64,000 bases of DNA from NCBI GenBank assembly GCA_964496875.1, contig CAZCBH010000012.1:1-64000 (forward strand), given 5' to 3'. How positions within the stretch are numbered: position 1 is the stretch's first letter; each line of letters starts with the position of its first letter. Positions 37,278 to 45,635 of the stretch are shown one piece after another. Both the position numbers and the translations under genes were made by a program. The notes under the pieces were generated by a model. It searched no databases. It saw only the letters and a program-made list of their open reading frames with translations, and was not told the origin of the DNA. Source of the stretch: RI-106 sp964496875. Lineage in GTDB: Bacteria; Cyanobacteriota; Vampirovibrionia; Obscuribacterales; Obscuribacteraceae.

Positions 37278-37692
37278 TTAGATAAGCTTTCTTGCTCTTG
37301 CCAGCATCCGTTCGCTGTAGGCGTCGGCGACATCCAGTCTGCCGCGATATAAGGCAAGAACAGTTAGTTTGTTCAGAGAATCGAGGCTATCTTCTTTTAT
37401 CCATTCTTTCTCCAGTCGTCTCAATAAGAGCGCGCGACCGAGCAAGAGCGAGATATAGATGGCGATAAGAGGAAAGAGACATTCATCGAGTTTTCCTAAC
37501 AGGTTCATTCTCTGGTGATGGATGAACTCCTGCCGNNNNNNNNNNNNNNNNNNNNNNNNNNNNNNNNNNNNNNNNNNNNNNNNNNNNNNNNNNNNNNNNN
37601 NNNNNNNNNNNNNNNNNNNNNNNNNNNNNNNNNNNCCAGACCGCCCAGAAAAGGCAGAATGTGCTCAATACGAGTATCCTGATTTTAGACAA
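37278..37692 (-). CDS. Membrane protein gene broken by an assembly gap
   Basis: Two pieces on the minus strand flank 100 Ns. Left of the gap (37278-37535) the frame reads RQEFIHHQ then NLLGKLDECLFPLIAIYISLL with a transmembrane helix and a TPR-like tail (LTVLALYRGRLDVADAYSERML). Right of it, an N-terminal piece starting near TTG 37692 has a signal-like helix (ILVLSTFCLFWAVW). They are out of frame across the arbitrary gap length, so they probably belong to one gene of unknown length. Start codon uncertain. Confidence 0.5.
37536..37635. other. Assembly gap, 100 Ns
   Basis: Exactly 100 N characters, the conventional placeholder for a scaffold gap of unknown size. True distance and content are unknown. 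Confidence 0.95.
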
Positions 37693-37787
37693 GGCTTGGG
37701 CTCGCTCCGGCAGGGTCTTTATCAGTTATTCCCCGAAGCTGTGCTTATTAGATTAGAATAGAACAATATCGATTGAGGACTAATTCT

Positions 37788-38378
37788 TTGGTGCGCAACA
37801 AAGCAGTATTGAGTTTTGTAGTTGCTTTGATATTAGCGGCGGTGCTGCCTGTCTATGCCGCTTTTGCCGAGGACTCTGACCAGCGTGACTTGTTGGATGA
37901 TGGTAAGTGGGCAGAGGCTGTCTCTAGCTATGACAGAGTTTTGAAATCGAGCCCTGATGATGTTATTGCTCTCAATAATCGTGGTTTTGCTTTGCATAGG
38001 CTGGGACAGTATCAAAAGGCTATATCAGATTATGACCGGGCTCTTTCAATTCGTCCGGACTGGGCGGTGGCCTTGAATAATCGTGGACGTGCGCTTCGAC
38101 ATCTAAAGCGTTTTGGCGAAGCCCAGGTAGATTTCACTCGCGCTATAAAAGCTGCACCGGATGATGTGCATGGCTGGAACAACCGTGGCAGAACCTGGGC
38201 CGATATGGGCGAATACAAACGCGGCGTTCTAGATTTGAGCAAAGCAATCCGTCTGGACCCGAAATATTCTTACCCTTACTACAATCGGGGTATCTGTTAT
38301 CGTGCTCTAAAAGAGCACAAGAGAGCCGACCAAGACTTTGGAATGGCCCTCAAGCTTGGCTATCCAAAAGAGCGATAA
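37788..38378 (+). CDS. Exported TPR protein
   Basis: About 196 residues. TTG 37788 (or the adjacent GTG 37791) is chosen because GAGGA lies 8-11 bases upstream; an earlier TTG at 37773 overlaps that site. The N-terminus is a signal peptide (VLSFVVALILAAVLPVYAAFA). Then four consecutive TPR units of 34 residues with strong consensus (ALNNRGFALHRLGQYQKAISDY, ALNNRGRALRHLKRFGEAQVDF, GWNNRGRTWADMGEYKRGVLDL, PYYNRGICYRALKEHKRADQDF). It is a periplasmic or surface protein-binding scaffold; partner unknown. Confidence 0.83.
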   Translation: MVRNKAVLSFVVALILAAVLPVYAAFAEDSDQRDLLDDGKWAEAVSSYDRVLKSSPDDVIALNNRGFALHRLGQYQKAISDYDRALSIRPDWAVALNNRGRALRHLKRFGEAQVDFTRAIKAAPDDVHGWNNRGRTWADMGEYKRGVLDLSKAIRLDPKYSYPYYNRGICYRALKEHKRADQDFGMALKLGYPKER

Positions 38379-38401
38379 GGCGATTGAACGTAGAGCTGAT
38401 T

Positions 38402-39136
38402 TCAAACGAATAAGGAAGGTAGTGTCTCTTCGGCCGGTCCCAGGACCTCTCTATCGAAGGCCCGATTCGGCGGATTCATGGCTTCCAGATTGACCAGCAC
38501 CGTATGGGCACCGGCATATTTTGCCCACTCGACAAAGTGAGCGGCAGGGCTGACCGTGCCGGATGTGCCCACAGCAATAAATAAGTCACAGTCTCTAAGC
38601 GCTTTTTTCGAGAGCCATTCTGCTTCTGCCGGGAGCATCTCGTCAAATAAAACTATATCGGGTCGAAGCGTCGCCTCGCACCGCGGACAGTGAGGGACAC
38701 TATCTGCATGGGATTCGATATCTCGGTATAGCGGCAGATCGCACTTGCCATCAGGAGGAGAGGCGGAGCATCTGGTTTTGAAAAGAGAGCCGTGCAATTC
38801 GACGACGCTTTTACTGCCTGCTTTCTGGTGTAGCTCGTCTATGTTTTGAGTGATAAGCGTGAACTTCTGAGCCGGTCCAATTTTTTCTTCGAGCTTTGCC
38901 AGGGCAAGATGGGCTTGATTCGCCTTTGCTGCATTCGCCTGCTCGCGGAATCCTCCCCAGAAGCGCCAGCAGCTTGCCGGATCTTCTTTGAAGCTTTGAC
39001 TCCTCGAAAGTCTTTCCGTATCCGGATCACTCCAGAGACCGTTCGGTCCTCTAAAGGAGCGAAGACCGGAGGCGACTGAAATGCCGGCTCCGGTCAGGAC
39101 TGTTATCGATTTATAGACTTCGAGTTTTAAGGGCAT
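38402..39136 (-). CDS. cobB: Sir2-family NAD-dependent protein deacylase
   Basis: 244 residues with the sirtuin core: GAGISVASGLRSFRGPNGLW (NAD-binding), TQNIDELHQKAGS with the catalytic His in ELHGS, and the zinc module. The first zinc Cys pair is unusual, CSASPPDGKC (eight residues between) instead of CxxC, while the second is CPRC. GTSGTVSPAAHF completes the NAD fold. It should remove acyl groups from lysines using NAD. Start ATG 39136. Monocistronic; the gene upstream on the same strand is the poly-Ser protein. Confidence 0.9.
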   Translation of the reverse strand: MPLKLEVYKSITVLTGAGISVASGLRSFRGPNGLWSDPDTERLSRSQSFKEDPASCWRFWGGFREQANAAKANQAHLALAKLEEKIGPAQKFTLITQNIDELHQKAGSKSVVELHGSLFKTRCSASPPDGKCDLPLYRDIESHADSVPHCPRCEATLRPDIVLFDEMLPAEAEWLSKKALRDCDLFIAVGTSGTVSPAAHFVEWAKYAGAHTVLVNLEAMNPPNRAFDREVLGPAEETLPSLFV

Positions 39137-39198
39137 CTAAAAGGCTATAAAATCCCGTATTTCGGAAGGGCTAGCCTGATACTTCACAGGACTAGTTC

Positions 39199-39459
39199 TT
39201 ATGTGGCGCCACCGGAACTGGAGCTGGAGCTGGAGCTAGAACTGGAACTGGAACTGGAACTCGAGCTTGAACTGGAGCTTGAAGTAGAACCGCCCTCCAG
39301 ACTATCGTCGATGCCGTTGTTGTTCCTGTCGTTAGGATTGCCGCCTTTATTGCCGGCATATGCGCTGTTAACGCCAACAATTGCAAGCATGACCAGAATC
39401 ATTAGTGCTACAAGCGCTTGGCGGCCGGCATTTTCGCTGTCTACTTTGTTGTTGATCAT
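39199..39459 (-). CDS. Small exported protein with poly-Ser tail and calcium-like motif
   Basis: 86 residues: a signal or anchor helix (ALVALMILVMLAIVGV, then AYA), a short motif NPNDRNNNGIDDSLEGG that resembles the Asp/Asn-rich calcium loops of thrombospondin type 3 repeats, and a run of about 24 Ser residues before SGGAT. The Ser run uses mixed codons (TCC, AGT, TCT, AGC), so it is not a simple recent expansion. Envelope location likely; function unknown. Confidence 0.7.
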   Translation of the reverse strand: MINNKVDSENAGRQALVALMILVMLAIVGVNSAYAGNKGGNPNDRNNNGIDDSLEGGSTSSSSSSSSSSSSSSSSSSSSSSSGGAT

Positions 39460-39562
39460 TTGAAAAGCTCTGCCCTTTACTAACTAAGAAAAAGATTATA
39501 GGTTAATGACATCCCTGGCTGTCAATTGAACCACAATACTTAGATTTACAACATTATCATCT

Positions 39563-40651
39563 TCAGCGTCGGCTTAGCAGCAGACTGACCATAAGTCCAA
39601 ACAGACAAAGGACAATCGAAGGCAACCAGGATCCTAGAAAGGGAGTCAATTGTGAATTTTCTGCCAGCGATGTACATATCTGTTGCAGGACGAAATAGGT
39701 GGCTATCACTATTCCAGCATAAACAAATGCGGTGCTGCGACTGCGCCTGGCGCGCATCAAAGCTACTGGTGTTGCCGCCAGCACCAGTAAGACACAGCTT
39801 ACCGGGTGGGAATAACGACGATATAGTTGAATGATCAGATCGGCAGGTGGTGATTGTTGCTTGCTTTTGTAGCTAGCAATTTCATCCCTGATTTGCTCCG
39901 TCGTCTTCGAAAGCGTGGATAGAGGACCAGCTTTAATGGCTTTGAATAACCCGGGATTTTCATATTGTAGAACTCCAAATCGGGCTACTCTATTTTGATG
40001 AGTGGTATTGAAAAAGTCGAAGTTTTGTCCTTCGGTCAAGCACCAAGAACCTTTGTTCCAGGTCCCTTTCTGCGCCCAGACTACTTTGACTGAACTTTTT
40101 TCTGTCAGATCTATCAGCAGTAGTCCATTGACTGATCTTCCTGATTCTTCTCCAAAACAGAAAATCTTTGTGATGTTGCCTTTGTCGTCCTTCTGTTCCA
40201 GTTTAAACCGGCCTGCAAATGGTTTTGCTGTTTTATATAGAGCAATGAGCGATAGTTTCTCGGAGAGAAGCCTGGTCTGGGGCGACACGTATTCGTTAAG
40301 TGAAAAGGTTATCAAAGCAGCTACTAAGCCAAACATTATATACGGTGCCATGATTCTCTTCATGCTGACTCCCGATACCAGGAGAGCTAGTATCTCTGAA
40401 TCATCTTGTTGCCGAATCAACAGAAACATCGTAGAGAACAATACTCCAGCCGGTAGGCAGAAACTGATACCGGTTGGTATCTGCAGAAACATCACAGAAA
40501 GCACCACGCTGAACGGGAAGCCGAAATCATTCATCATGTTCATATAGGTCTGGAATTCTGCGGTGCCGAAAAAAATGCCCAGAATGGTCATTGACCCTAT
40601 CACAAGGAGCTGAATAGATTCTGTGAAGACGTAACGGTCTAGTAACTTCAT
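39563..40651 (-). CDS. LptF/LptG-family LPS export permease
   Basis: 362 residues from ATG 40651 (MKLLDRYVFTES). Topology of the YjgP/YjgQ family: three helices, a periplasmic beta-jellyroll (about 130-260), three more helices near the C-terminus (PVSCVLLVLAATPVALMRARRS). In the Lpt system such proteins pass LPS from the inner membrane to the LptA bridge. Only one copy is visible here. It starts 8 bases after the lnt stop, in an envelope operon. This supports an LPS-type outer membrane in the host. Confidence 0.88.
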   Translation of the reverse strand: MKLLDRYVFTESIQLLVIGSMTILGIFFGTAEFQTYMNMMNDFGFPFSVVLSVMFLQIPTGISFCLPAGVLFSTMFLLIRQQDDSEILALLVSGVSMKRIMAPYIMFGLVAALITFSLNEYVSPQTRLLSEKLSLIALYKTAKPFAGRFKLEQKDDKGNITKIFCFGEESGRSVNGLLLIDLTEKSSVKVVWAQKGTWNKGSWCLTEGQNFDFFNTTHQNRVARFGVLQYENPGLFKAIKAGPLSTLSKTTEQIRDEIASYKSKQQSPPADLIIQLYRRYSHPVSCVLLVLAATPVALMRARRSRSTAFVYAGIVIATYFVLQQICTSLAENSQLTPFLGSWLPSIVLCLFGLMVSLLLSRR

Positions 40652-40659
40652 CAAAAGCT

Positions 40660-42288
40660 TCAGAAACTGAATCGTGTAAATAGAGTGATATCACTTTCAA
40701 TAGGCACTTCAGCGGTAATGGCTGCAGCCTTTTCTCTGGGTGCCTGTCGAAGTATTCTGCCGGTTGAGTCGATTATGGCGGATGGTCCAAGGGTTGTGGC
40801 AAAGACGAATGGTCGGTGGTTTTCAACTGATCTCATAACGCAAAATGCGATCATTTGATCGCTCAAAATCGAATTGTAGAACCATCCTGTATAGCTACTG
40901 TCTACAAGAAGCTGTGCACCGGCACGGACATTGTCTCTAGAGATTGATGGATCTTCGCACTCAAAGCAAAGCATGGGACCGAGGATAACTTCTTTAAGCG
41001 GGAAGCAGACAGGTGTATTACCAGAGTCCGTCTCTTCATAGGTTTTGTTCGGTCCATATAAAATCCAGCCGAACGGTGTCTCTTTTACCCACTTTGGCGT
41101 GTATTCTCCAAACGGAACAAGATAGCGTTTGTGATAAACGATAGGTAGGGTTCCCTCAGCTTTATCCATCACAATCGCAGAATTGAAATGTCGCCCTTGA
41201 TCGTCTATGTCGGTACATCCAAGAACCCAACTTTGATTTTGCTTCTTTGCCGGATCGGAAAATGGTTCTAGATGGCTGTAGGCTTTAGAGAAATTCACAG
41301 GAAAAGACCATTCTGGCCATACTACTATGCTGTTTTCCGGACAGTTTTTTGTCAGTTCCAAATACTTCTTGTGGATGATACCGGATTCGACTTTATGTAT
41401 ATTTCGGCACAAGTTCGGCTGAATTGCGCTTACTGTAATCTTCTTTTTCTTTGCGAGGTTGTTCTCTTCGGCAGCGATTCTCTGGTTGCCGAAGTTAATC
41501 ACCGCGGTTAGAAGCAGAACTGATAGAGTCGTGTTGAGCAAGAGCGTCTTTAAATTCGGATACGTGAGGCACTTGATTTTATTGGTGCAAAAGCCAAGAA
41601 TTCCCAGCAAAGTGAGATTTGCAAGAATCAGGCAGATGGTTATACCGGCGCCACCAGTGATCGATGCGAGTTGAATGAGAGGAAGTTGTCTGTACTGGCT
41701 ATATTCAAGAGATGTCCAGCGTACACCGAGAAACTCGGGTGGATAGCATAGATACTCAATTACCACCCACAATAATGGAATAACGAGAAATCCCGGCATC
41801 AGCCACCGACCCTGATACTTGAGAGGCAGAAAGCCACCGGTCATAGGAATAGCTTTTACCCAGAGGCAAAAGATCGACCCCAGCATGCCTTTTAATGCAG
41901 CTATTATGAATAAGATCACCAGAACCGATAGTCCGGTTATCAGAGAAAAGATGCCTTCGAATAGTTCTTGTCTTACAGATAAGCAAAAGTTGAGGGCGAC
42001 TAGATTGTAGCCGGTAAAGAAAAACCATCCCCTCACTCCTGCATACCAGGGCTCCCTTGCGGTAACTGCAAGGACAATGACCGGGGCGAATGCGCACCAG
42101 GCAAGATACCATTGTTCGATACCAGGAGCAGATAGTCCCAGTATCGCTCCCATCACAAGAGCCAGGAATCGACAGAATGCTTCGGACTGAATTGCAGTAG
42201 CCCATTTATTGGCGGGTGAAGGATTTCCGGATAAGGTCTTTTGTCCTGGTCTTTGCTCTATGGTTTCAATTGCTGAACTCAAGGTCAA
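40660..42288 (-). CDS. lnt: Apolipoprotein N-acyltransferase (Lnt)
   Basis: 542 residues: about seven hydrophobic helices, then a nitrilase-type domain with the three catalytic residues in place, Glu in VVWPEWSF, Lys in YHKRYLVPFGEY and Cys in MLCFECEDP. Lnt adds the third acyl chain to lipoproteins at the inner membrane. TTG 42288 is the start with GGAGAAGAG 8 bases before it. It lies between an ICMT-like gene and lptF, and a lipobox lipoprotein is encoded at 60520. A related polyprenol-phosphate mannosyl/acyl enzyme is less likely. Confidence 0.9.
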   Translation of the reverse strand: MTLSSAIETIEQRPGQKTLSGNPSPANKWATAIQSEAFCRFLALVMGAILGLSAPGIEQWYLAWCAFAPVIVLAVTAREPWYAGVRGWFFFTGYNLVALNFCLSVRQELFEGIFSLITGLSVLVILFIIAALKGMLGSIFCLWVKAIPMTGGFLPLKYQGRWLMPGFLVIPLLWVVIEYLCYPPEFLGVRWTSLEYSQYRQLPLIQLASITGGAGITICLILANLTLLGILGFCTNKIKCLTYPNLKTLLLNTTLSVLLLTAVINFGNQRIAAEENNLAKKKKITVSAIQPNLCRNIHKVESGIIHKKYLELTKNCPENSIVVWPEWSFPVNFSKAYSHLEPFSDPAKKQNQSWVLGCTDIDDQGRHFNSAIVMDKAEGTLPIVYHKRYLVPFGEYTPKWVKETPFGWILYGPNKTYEETDSGNTPVCFPLKEVILGPMLCFECEDPSISRDNVRAGAQLLVDSSYTGWFYNSILSDQMIAFCVMRSVENHRPFVFATTLGPSAIIDSTGRILRQAPREKAAAITAEVPIESDITLFTRFSF

Positions 42289-42307
42289 TTTCTCTTCTCC
42301 GTCAGGT

Positions 42308-43486
42308 TCAGATCAAACCGGGAATGAATCGGTATTTGACATGCCTACAGTATTCGACATAGTCTTTGTCAACTCTACTTAGATGTCTCTCTTCGGTGAT
42401 TGCTCTTGTAACATAGAGGGCTATCCAGACTAAATAGTGACACCACATAGTCAGATTCGACCAGCTCAAATAAGCAATCACAAGACCCCATGCAATAAGT
42501 TTGCAGGAGTAGGCCGGATGTCTGACTATAGAATAGAGCCCGGATGAAACCAGACCCCGATGACAGAGGTTTGAAAAGTGTACATTCAAATTGAACGTAG
42601 CCACCGTGAACAACGTCAAGAATACAAGTATCAGAACCCTTACCGATACATCGACGATGTTGTCTACAGAAGCGGAAAAAAATGGTGATGCGTTTATCGG
42701 AATCAACGTACTGGTTATAACCCAGCAGGGAGGATAACAACATAAGACCGCCAGCCAGCCAACAATCGAGGTATCGACGGAGCGCACTTCGTTACCCAGC
42801 GATTTGCTTTCTATTGCATAGCCGAGGGTGGCGACAACTGTATCGAGCAGGTTAATAACCGCAAGCCAGATTATGTAAATCATCGGGAAGGAAGTTAAAA
42901 GCTCCGGCAGCTTTCCGGATGTAAAAATCGGTACCAGGTGATCTGCCTGGTTCGTTGCAACACTCAGCAAAAATGGAATGAAGATCAGTTTCACAATCCA
43001 GAAGAGGAGGCTTACTTTCTCTGTCGCATCTAGGCCGGGCTCGACGATTTTCCTCTGACGGGTAGTCTGGTGTATGACTCGAGCAATCTTGCCGAGTGCG
43101 CATATTGCATAGTAAGAGCGGTCGATAAAGAGGCTGGATTTGCCCTGAAGGGCTTGAATAGCAGCGAATAGCCATTGTCCGGCGAAAAGCAAGACTATTA
43201 GCCGTACGGCGGCAGGTGTGAGAGAGCCCTGGATTCCGGCTAGGACGACGCTTGCAATTACCGACCAGACTAATATGCTACCCAGGCTAAAACGCAGTTT
43301 GAGGCTGCCCTCAGAGGAAGTAGCATCATTTGACGCTTCTTGGTTGCGAGTTTTCGTTGGTTTGTGCAGGGATACAGGCATGGTTGATGTTCTAGCCGCC
43401 TGCTGGTAGTTGCCGGGGCATTTATAGGGCTTATCAAGATAACAGATCCTACCGGTCTCTTCGTCAAGGAATCTCCGATAAAGCAT
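42308..43486 (-). CDS. Membrane methyltransferase, isoprenylcysteine carboxyl methyltransferase-like
   Basis: 392 residues, multi-helix. The C-terminal end has the ICMT/PEMT signature: LYSIVRHPAYSCKLIAWG, then ITEERHLSRVDKDYVEYCRHVKYRFIPG, which binds SAM and the membrane acceptor. The N-terminal 60 residues are soluble with Cys residues (ICYLDKPYKC). GGAG lies 8 bases before ATG 43486. It is first in an operon with lnt and lptF, so a lipid or lipoprotein acceptor is likely, but the true substrate is not known for such bacterial members. Confidence 0.82.
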   Translation of the reverse strand: MLYRRFLDEETGRICYLDKPYKCPGNYQQAARTSTMPVSLHKPTKTRNQEASNDATSSEGSLKLRFSLGSILVWSVIASVVLAGIQGSLTPAAVRLIVLLFAGQWLFAAIQALQGKSSLFIDRSYYAICALGKIARVIHQTTRQRKIVEPGLDATEKVSLLFWIVKLIFIPFLLSVATNQADHLVPIFTSGKLPELLTSFPMIYIIWLAVINLLDTVVATLGYAIESKSLGNEVRSVDTSIVGWLAVLCCYPPCWVITSTLIPINASPFFSASVDNIVDVSVRVLILVFLTLFTVATFNLNVHFSNLCHRGLVSSGLYSIVRHPAYSCKLIAWGLVIAYLSWSNLTMWCHYLVWIALYVTRAITEERHLSRVDKDYVEYCRHVKYRFIPGLI

Positions 43487-43639
43487 AGTTAATGCTCCAT
43501 CAGATGGCGCTTCTAAGGGCTTAAATGTCGAAGCCGCTACCTTTGACGACGCAAGTAGATTGGCAGGCGGTGAGAGAGCTTAGAAGTATATATTGTTATA
43601 TATGACAACTTGGTAAAGCTTGCTTGATAACATAACTGC

Positions 43640-43662
43640 AGCCCTCGGGAGCAGGGCTTTTT
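43640..43662 (+). terminator. Terminator-like hairpin just upstream of the RDD gene
   Basis: AGCCCT (43640-43645) / AGGGCT (43653-43658) plus TTTTTC on the plus strand. No plus-strand gene ends here: the neighbour upstream is on the minus strand. It is either an attenuator in the RDD leader or the end of an unannotated small RNA starting near 43590. Confidence 0.55.
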
Positions 43663-43694
43663 CAATATGAAGTCGAAATGAAATCGAAAGAGAG

Positions 43695-44231
43695 ATGGCG
43701 ATCTCGACAATGAGCAGAGCGAATCAAGCAGGTTTGATTAGACCTTTCTGGGGTCGGAGAATATTGCCTGGCTGCGTTTACGACGTGATGGTCTCTTTCT
43801 GGTTGGCCAATTGTCTTCTCTTTATTTTTGGTCTTGTCTTTGGTGAGCTTGCTTTCAGGCAAACAGCTATGATGGTGGGCACTGCGCTGATATTTCTTGC
43901 GCGGGATTATTTGTGGAGAGGAATTGCTTTTGGTAAGCACTTGCTCGGCTTGCGAGTCGTCGATACAAAGAGCGGCAAGGCTCCAGGTTTTATCCAATCG
44001 GTAGTGAGAAACTCTGTTTTGGCTGGTCCTGTCCTGCTCTACCTGATTTTTATTGATTTGCATTCTTGTCAGTACCTTACAGGTTTCGGGTTATTGACTG
44101 AATGTGTGAATGGCATAGCCTTTGCCTACCTGACCATCATCGCAGTAATAGAATTTGTTCTCATCGCTGGAGGCACCGGTCGCAGATTAGGCGACAGGCT
44201 GGCTGGAACGTCCGTTGTAAGCAGATTATAG
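43695..44231 (+). CDS. RDD-family membrane protein
   Basis: 178 residues. The RDD signature is seen as GRRILPGCVYDVMVSFW near residue 20, and a second half with LLGLRVVDTKSGKAP and GRRLGDRLAGTSVV. About four hydrophobic helices. RDD proteins are inner-membrane proteins of mixed or unknown function, some linked to sodium/proton exchange. It ends 15 bases before the GT39-like gene, so the two are probably one operon. Confidence 0.82.
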   Translation: MAISTMSRANQAGLIRPFWGRRILPGCVYDVMVSFWLANCLLFIFGLVFGELAFRQTAMMVGTALIFLARDYLWRGIAFGKHLLGLRVVDTKSGKAPGFIQSVVRNSVLAGPVLLYLIFIDLHSCQYLTGFGLLTECVNGIAFAYLTIIAVIEFVLIAGGTGRRLGDRLAGTSVVSRL

Positions 44232-44246
44232 AGTATTGAGAGGACC

Positions 44247-45635
44247 ATGAAGAAGCCTGCTGAGCTACTGAAACATGGATCCGGATTCTGGGAGTCGATT
44301 CTTAGTCTGCTCATTCTGCAGGCCTTGCTTCTGAGAGCCTCAATTCCTTTTGTGGTGAATCCGGTTTATTTTGATGTTACCGATCCGATTCGTCACTTTA
44401 GATACGCAACCGAGCCGCTCTTCCTCAGTCCTATGGCCGTGATGGATGCGCCCCTCTATCAAATTTGGCTGACACTAATCAACAAGCTGACTGTCAGTGA
44501 TGCGTTTCTTCTTTCTATTCACAGTGCGGTACTATCTTTGGTTACACCCTGGATCTGGTATCTCTTCTTGAAAGAAGCGCTTCCACAAGATAGGAGATTG
44601 GCACTTATAGGCTTCGCTATTCTTGCCTGGCTGCCATCCTGGATGGGTATCTTCAGTTATTTTATGCCAGAGACTATCTTGTTGCCACTTTTGGGATTGA
44701 GCTTGTGGGCAACCTATAGAGCGCGCTCAAATCCCTCTAACTCCAGATTGGCAGTCGCTTCTTTGTGCTGGACATTGGCTGTCCTCGGTAAAGTTGTGGT
44801 GCTACCTGCTGCAATTGTAGCCGGTTTCTGGATGGTATCAGGTAGTTCCGGTATCAAATGGAAGAAGGCTTTGATAATGATTAGTGTCGGTTCGATACTA
44901 CTTTGTCCTGCCGCCTATCTGACTTACAGGGTGTTAAACATTCCAAGCCCCTTTGGATTCCCCGAAATGAACAGGATCTATTTCGAATCAGGCAAGAAGG
45001 CTGTCAAGGCACACTATACAAAGGATAGTGGAGCTAAGAAGTGGAATTATAATTTTCAATCACCGTCTGTCGAAAGCGAGCCGTTTTATCCTTTTAGTAA
45101 CTGGACCAGCACCCGCAGCAAGACCGACGATGTTGAAATTAGCGTCGATCTTGATAAAGGATTAGAAGATTGGTTGAGGGAATCTCAAAAGAACAAAGGC
45201 GATTTGAGTCTGCATTTGCGGATGCTATCAGAGAATGCAATTATGATCCTCTTTGGCCGATCCTGGCCGGATGAGACCTCGCGCAAATTCTTGTTCGTCC
45301 CGCACGACTGGATGCGTTTCCTCTGGGCACCATTGGCGGTGATTGTTTTGGCTGGAAACTTGTGGGGGCTTGGCAAGCGTCGAAAAATGGAGCTGCTTCC
45401 AACATTGGTAACTGTAACGCTGATCTTTTTCTTCTGCTTGCCGGCTGCAGTGGGCGAAGGTCGTTACCGCAAGCCGTTAGAGGGTTTGTTGGTGGCAAAT
45501 GCACTTTGGCTCGTTATGATGAGCCGGAAGAGGAAATCTGGATACGATGATGATTTTTTATTGATTGGCGGTCCGCTTCTCTCTGCGCAGAATCAGGAAA
45601 CCTGCAATCAAGGCGCTTGCAGTAAAGGCAACTAG
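44247..45635 (+). CDS. Polytopic membrane protein, GT39/ArnT-like glycosyltransferase candidate
   Basis: 462 residues with about ten hydrophobic helices and an Asp-containing first external loop (FDVTDPIRHFRYA), as in the GT-C glycosyltransferases that use polyprenol-phosphate sugars. A large external loop (about 240-330) separates the last helices, and a Cys-rich tail (ETCNQGACSKGN) ends the protein. No PMT motif is exact, so the family is tentative. Its 3' end overlaps the converging CPBP gene by 78 bases. Confidence 0.65.
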   Translation: MKKPAELLKHGSGFWESILSLLILQALLLRASIPFVVNPVYFDVTDPIRHFRYATEPLFLSPMAVMDAPLYQIWLTLINKLTVSDAFLLSIHSAVLSLVTPWIWYLFLKEALPQDRRLALIGFAILAWLPSWMGIFSYFMPETILLPLLGLSLWATYRARSNPSNSRLAVASLCWTLAVLGKVVVLPAAIVAGFWMVSGSSGIKWKKALIMISVGSILLCPAAYLTYRVLNIPSPFGFPEMNRIYFESGKKAVKAHYTKDSGAKKWNYNFQSPSVESEPFYPFSNWTSTRSKTDDVEISVDLDKGLEDWLRESQKNKGDLSLHLRMLSENAIMILFGRSWPDETSRKFLFVPHDWMRFLWAPLAVIVLAGNLWGLGKRRKMELLPTLVTVTLIFFFCLPAAVGEGRYRKPLEGLLVANALWLVMMSRKRKSGYDDDFLLIGGPLLSAQNQETCNQGACSKGN

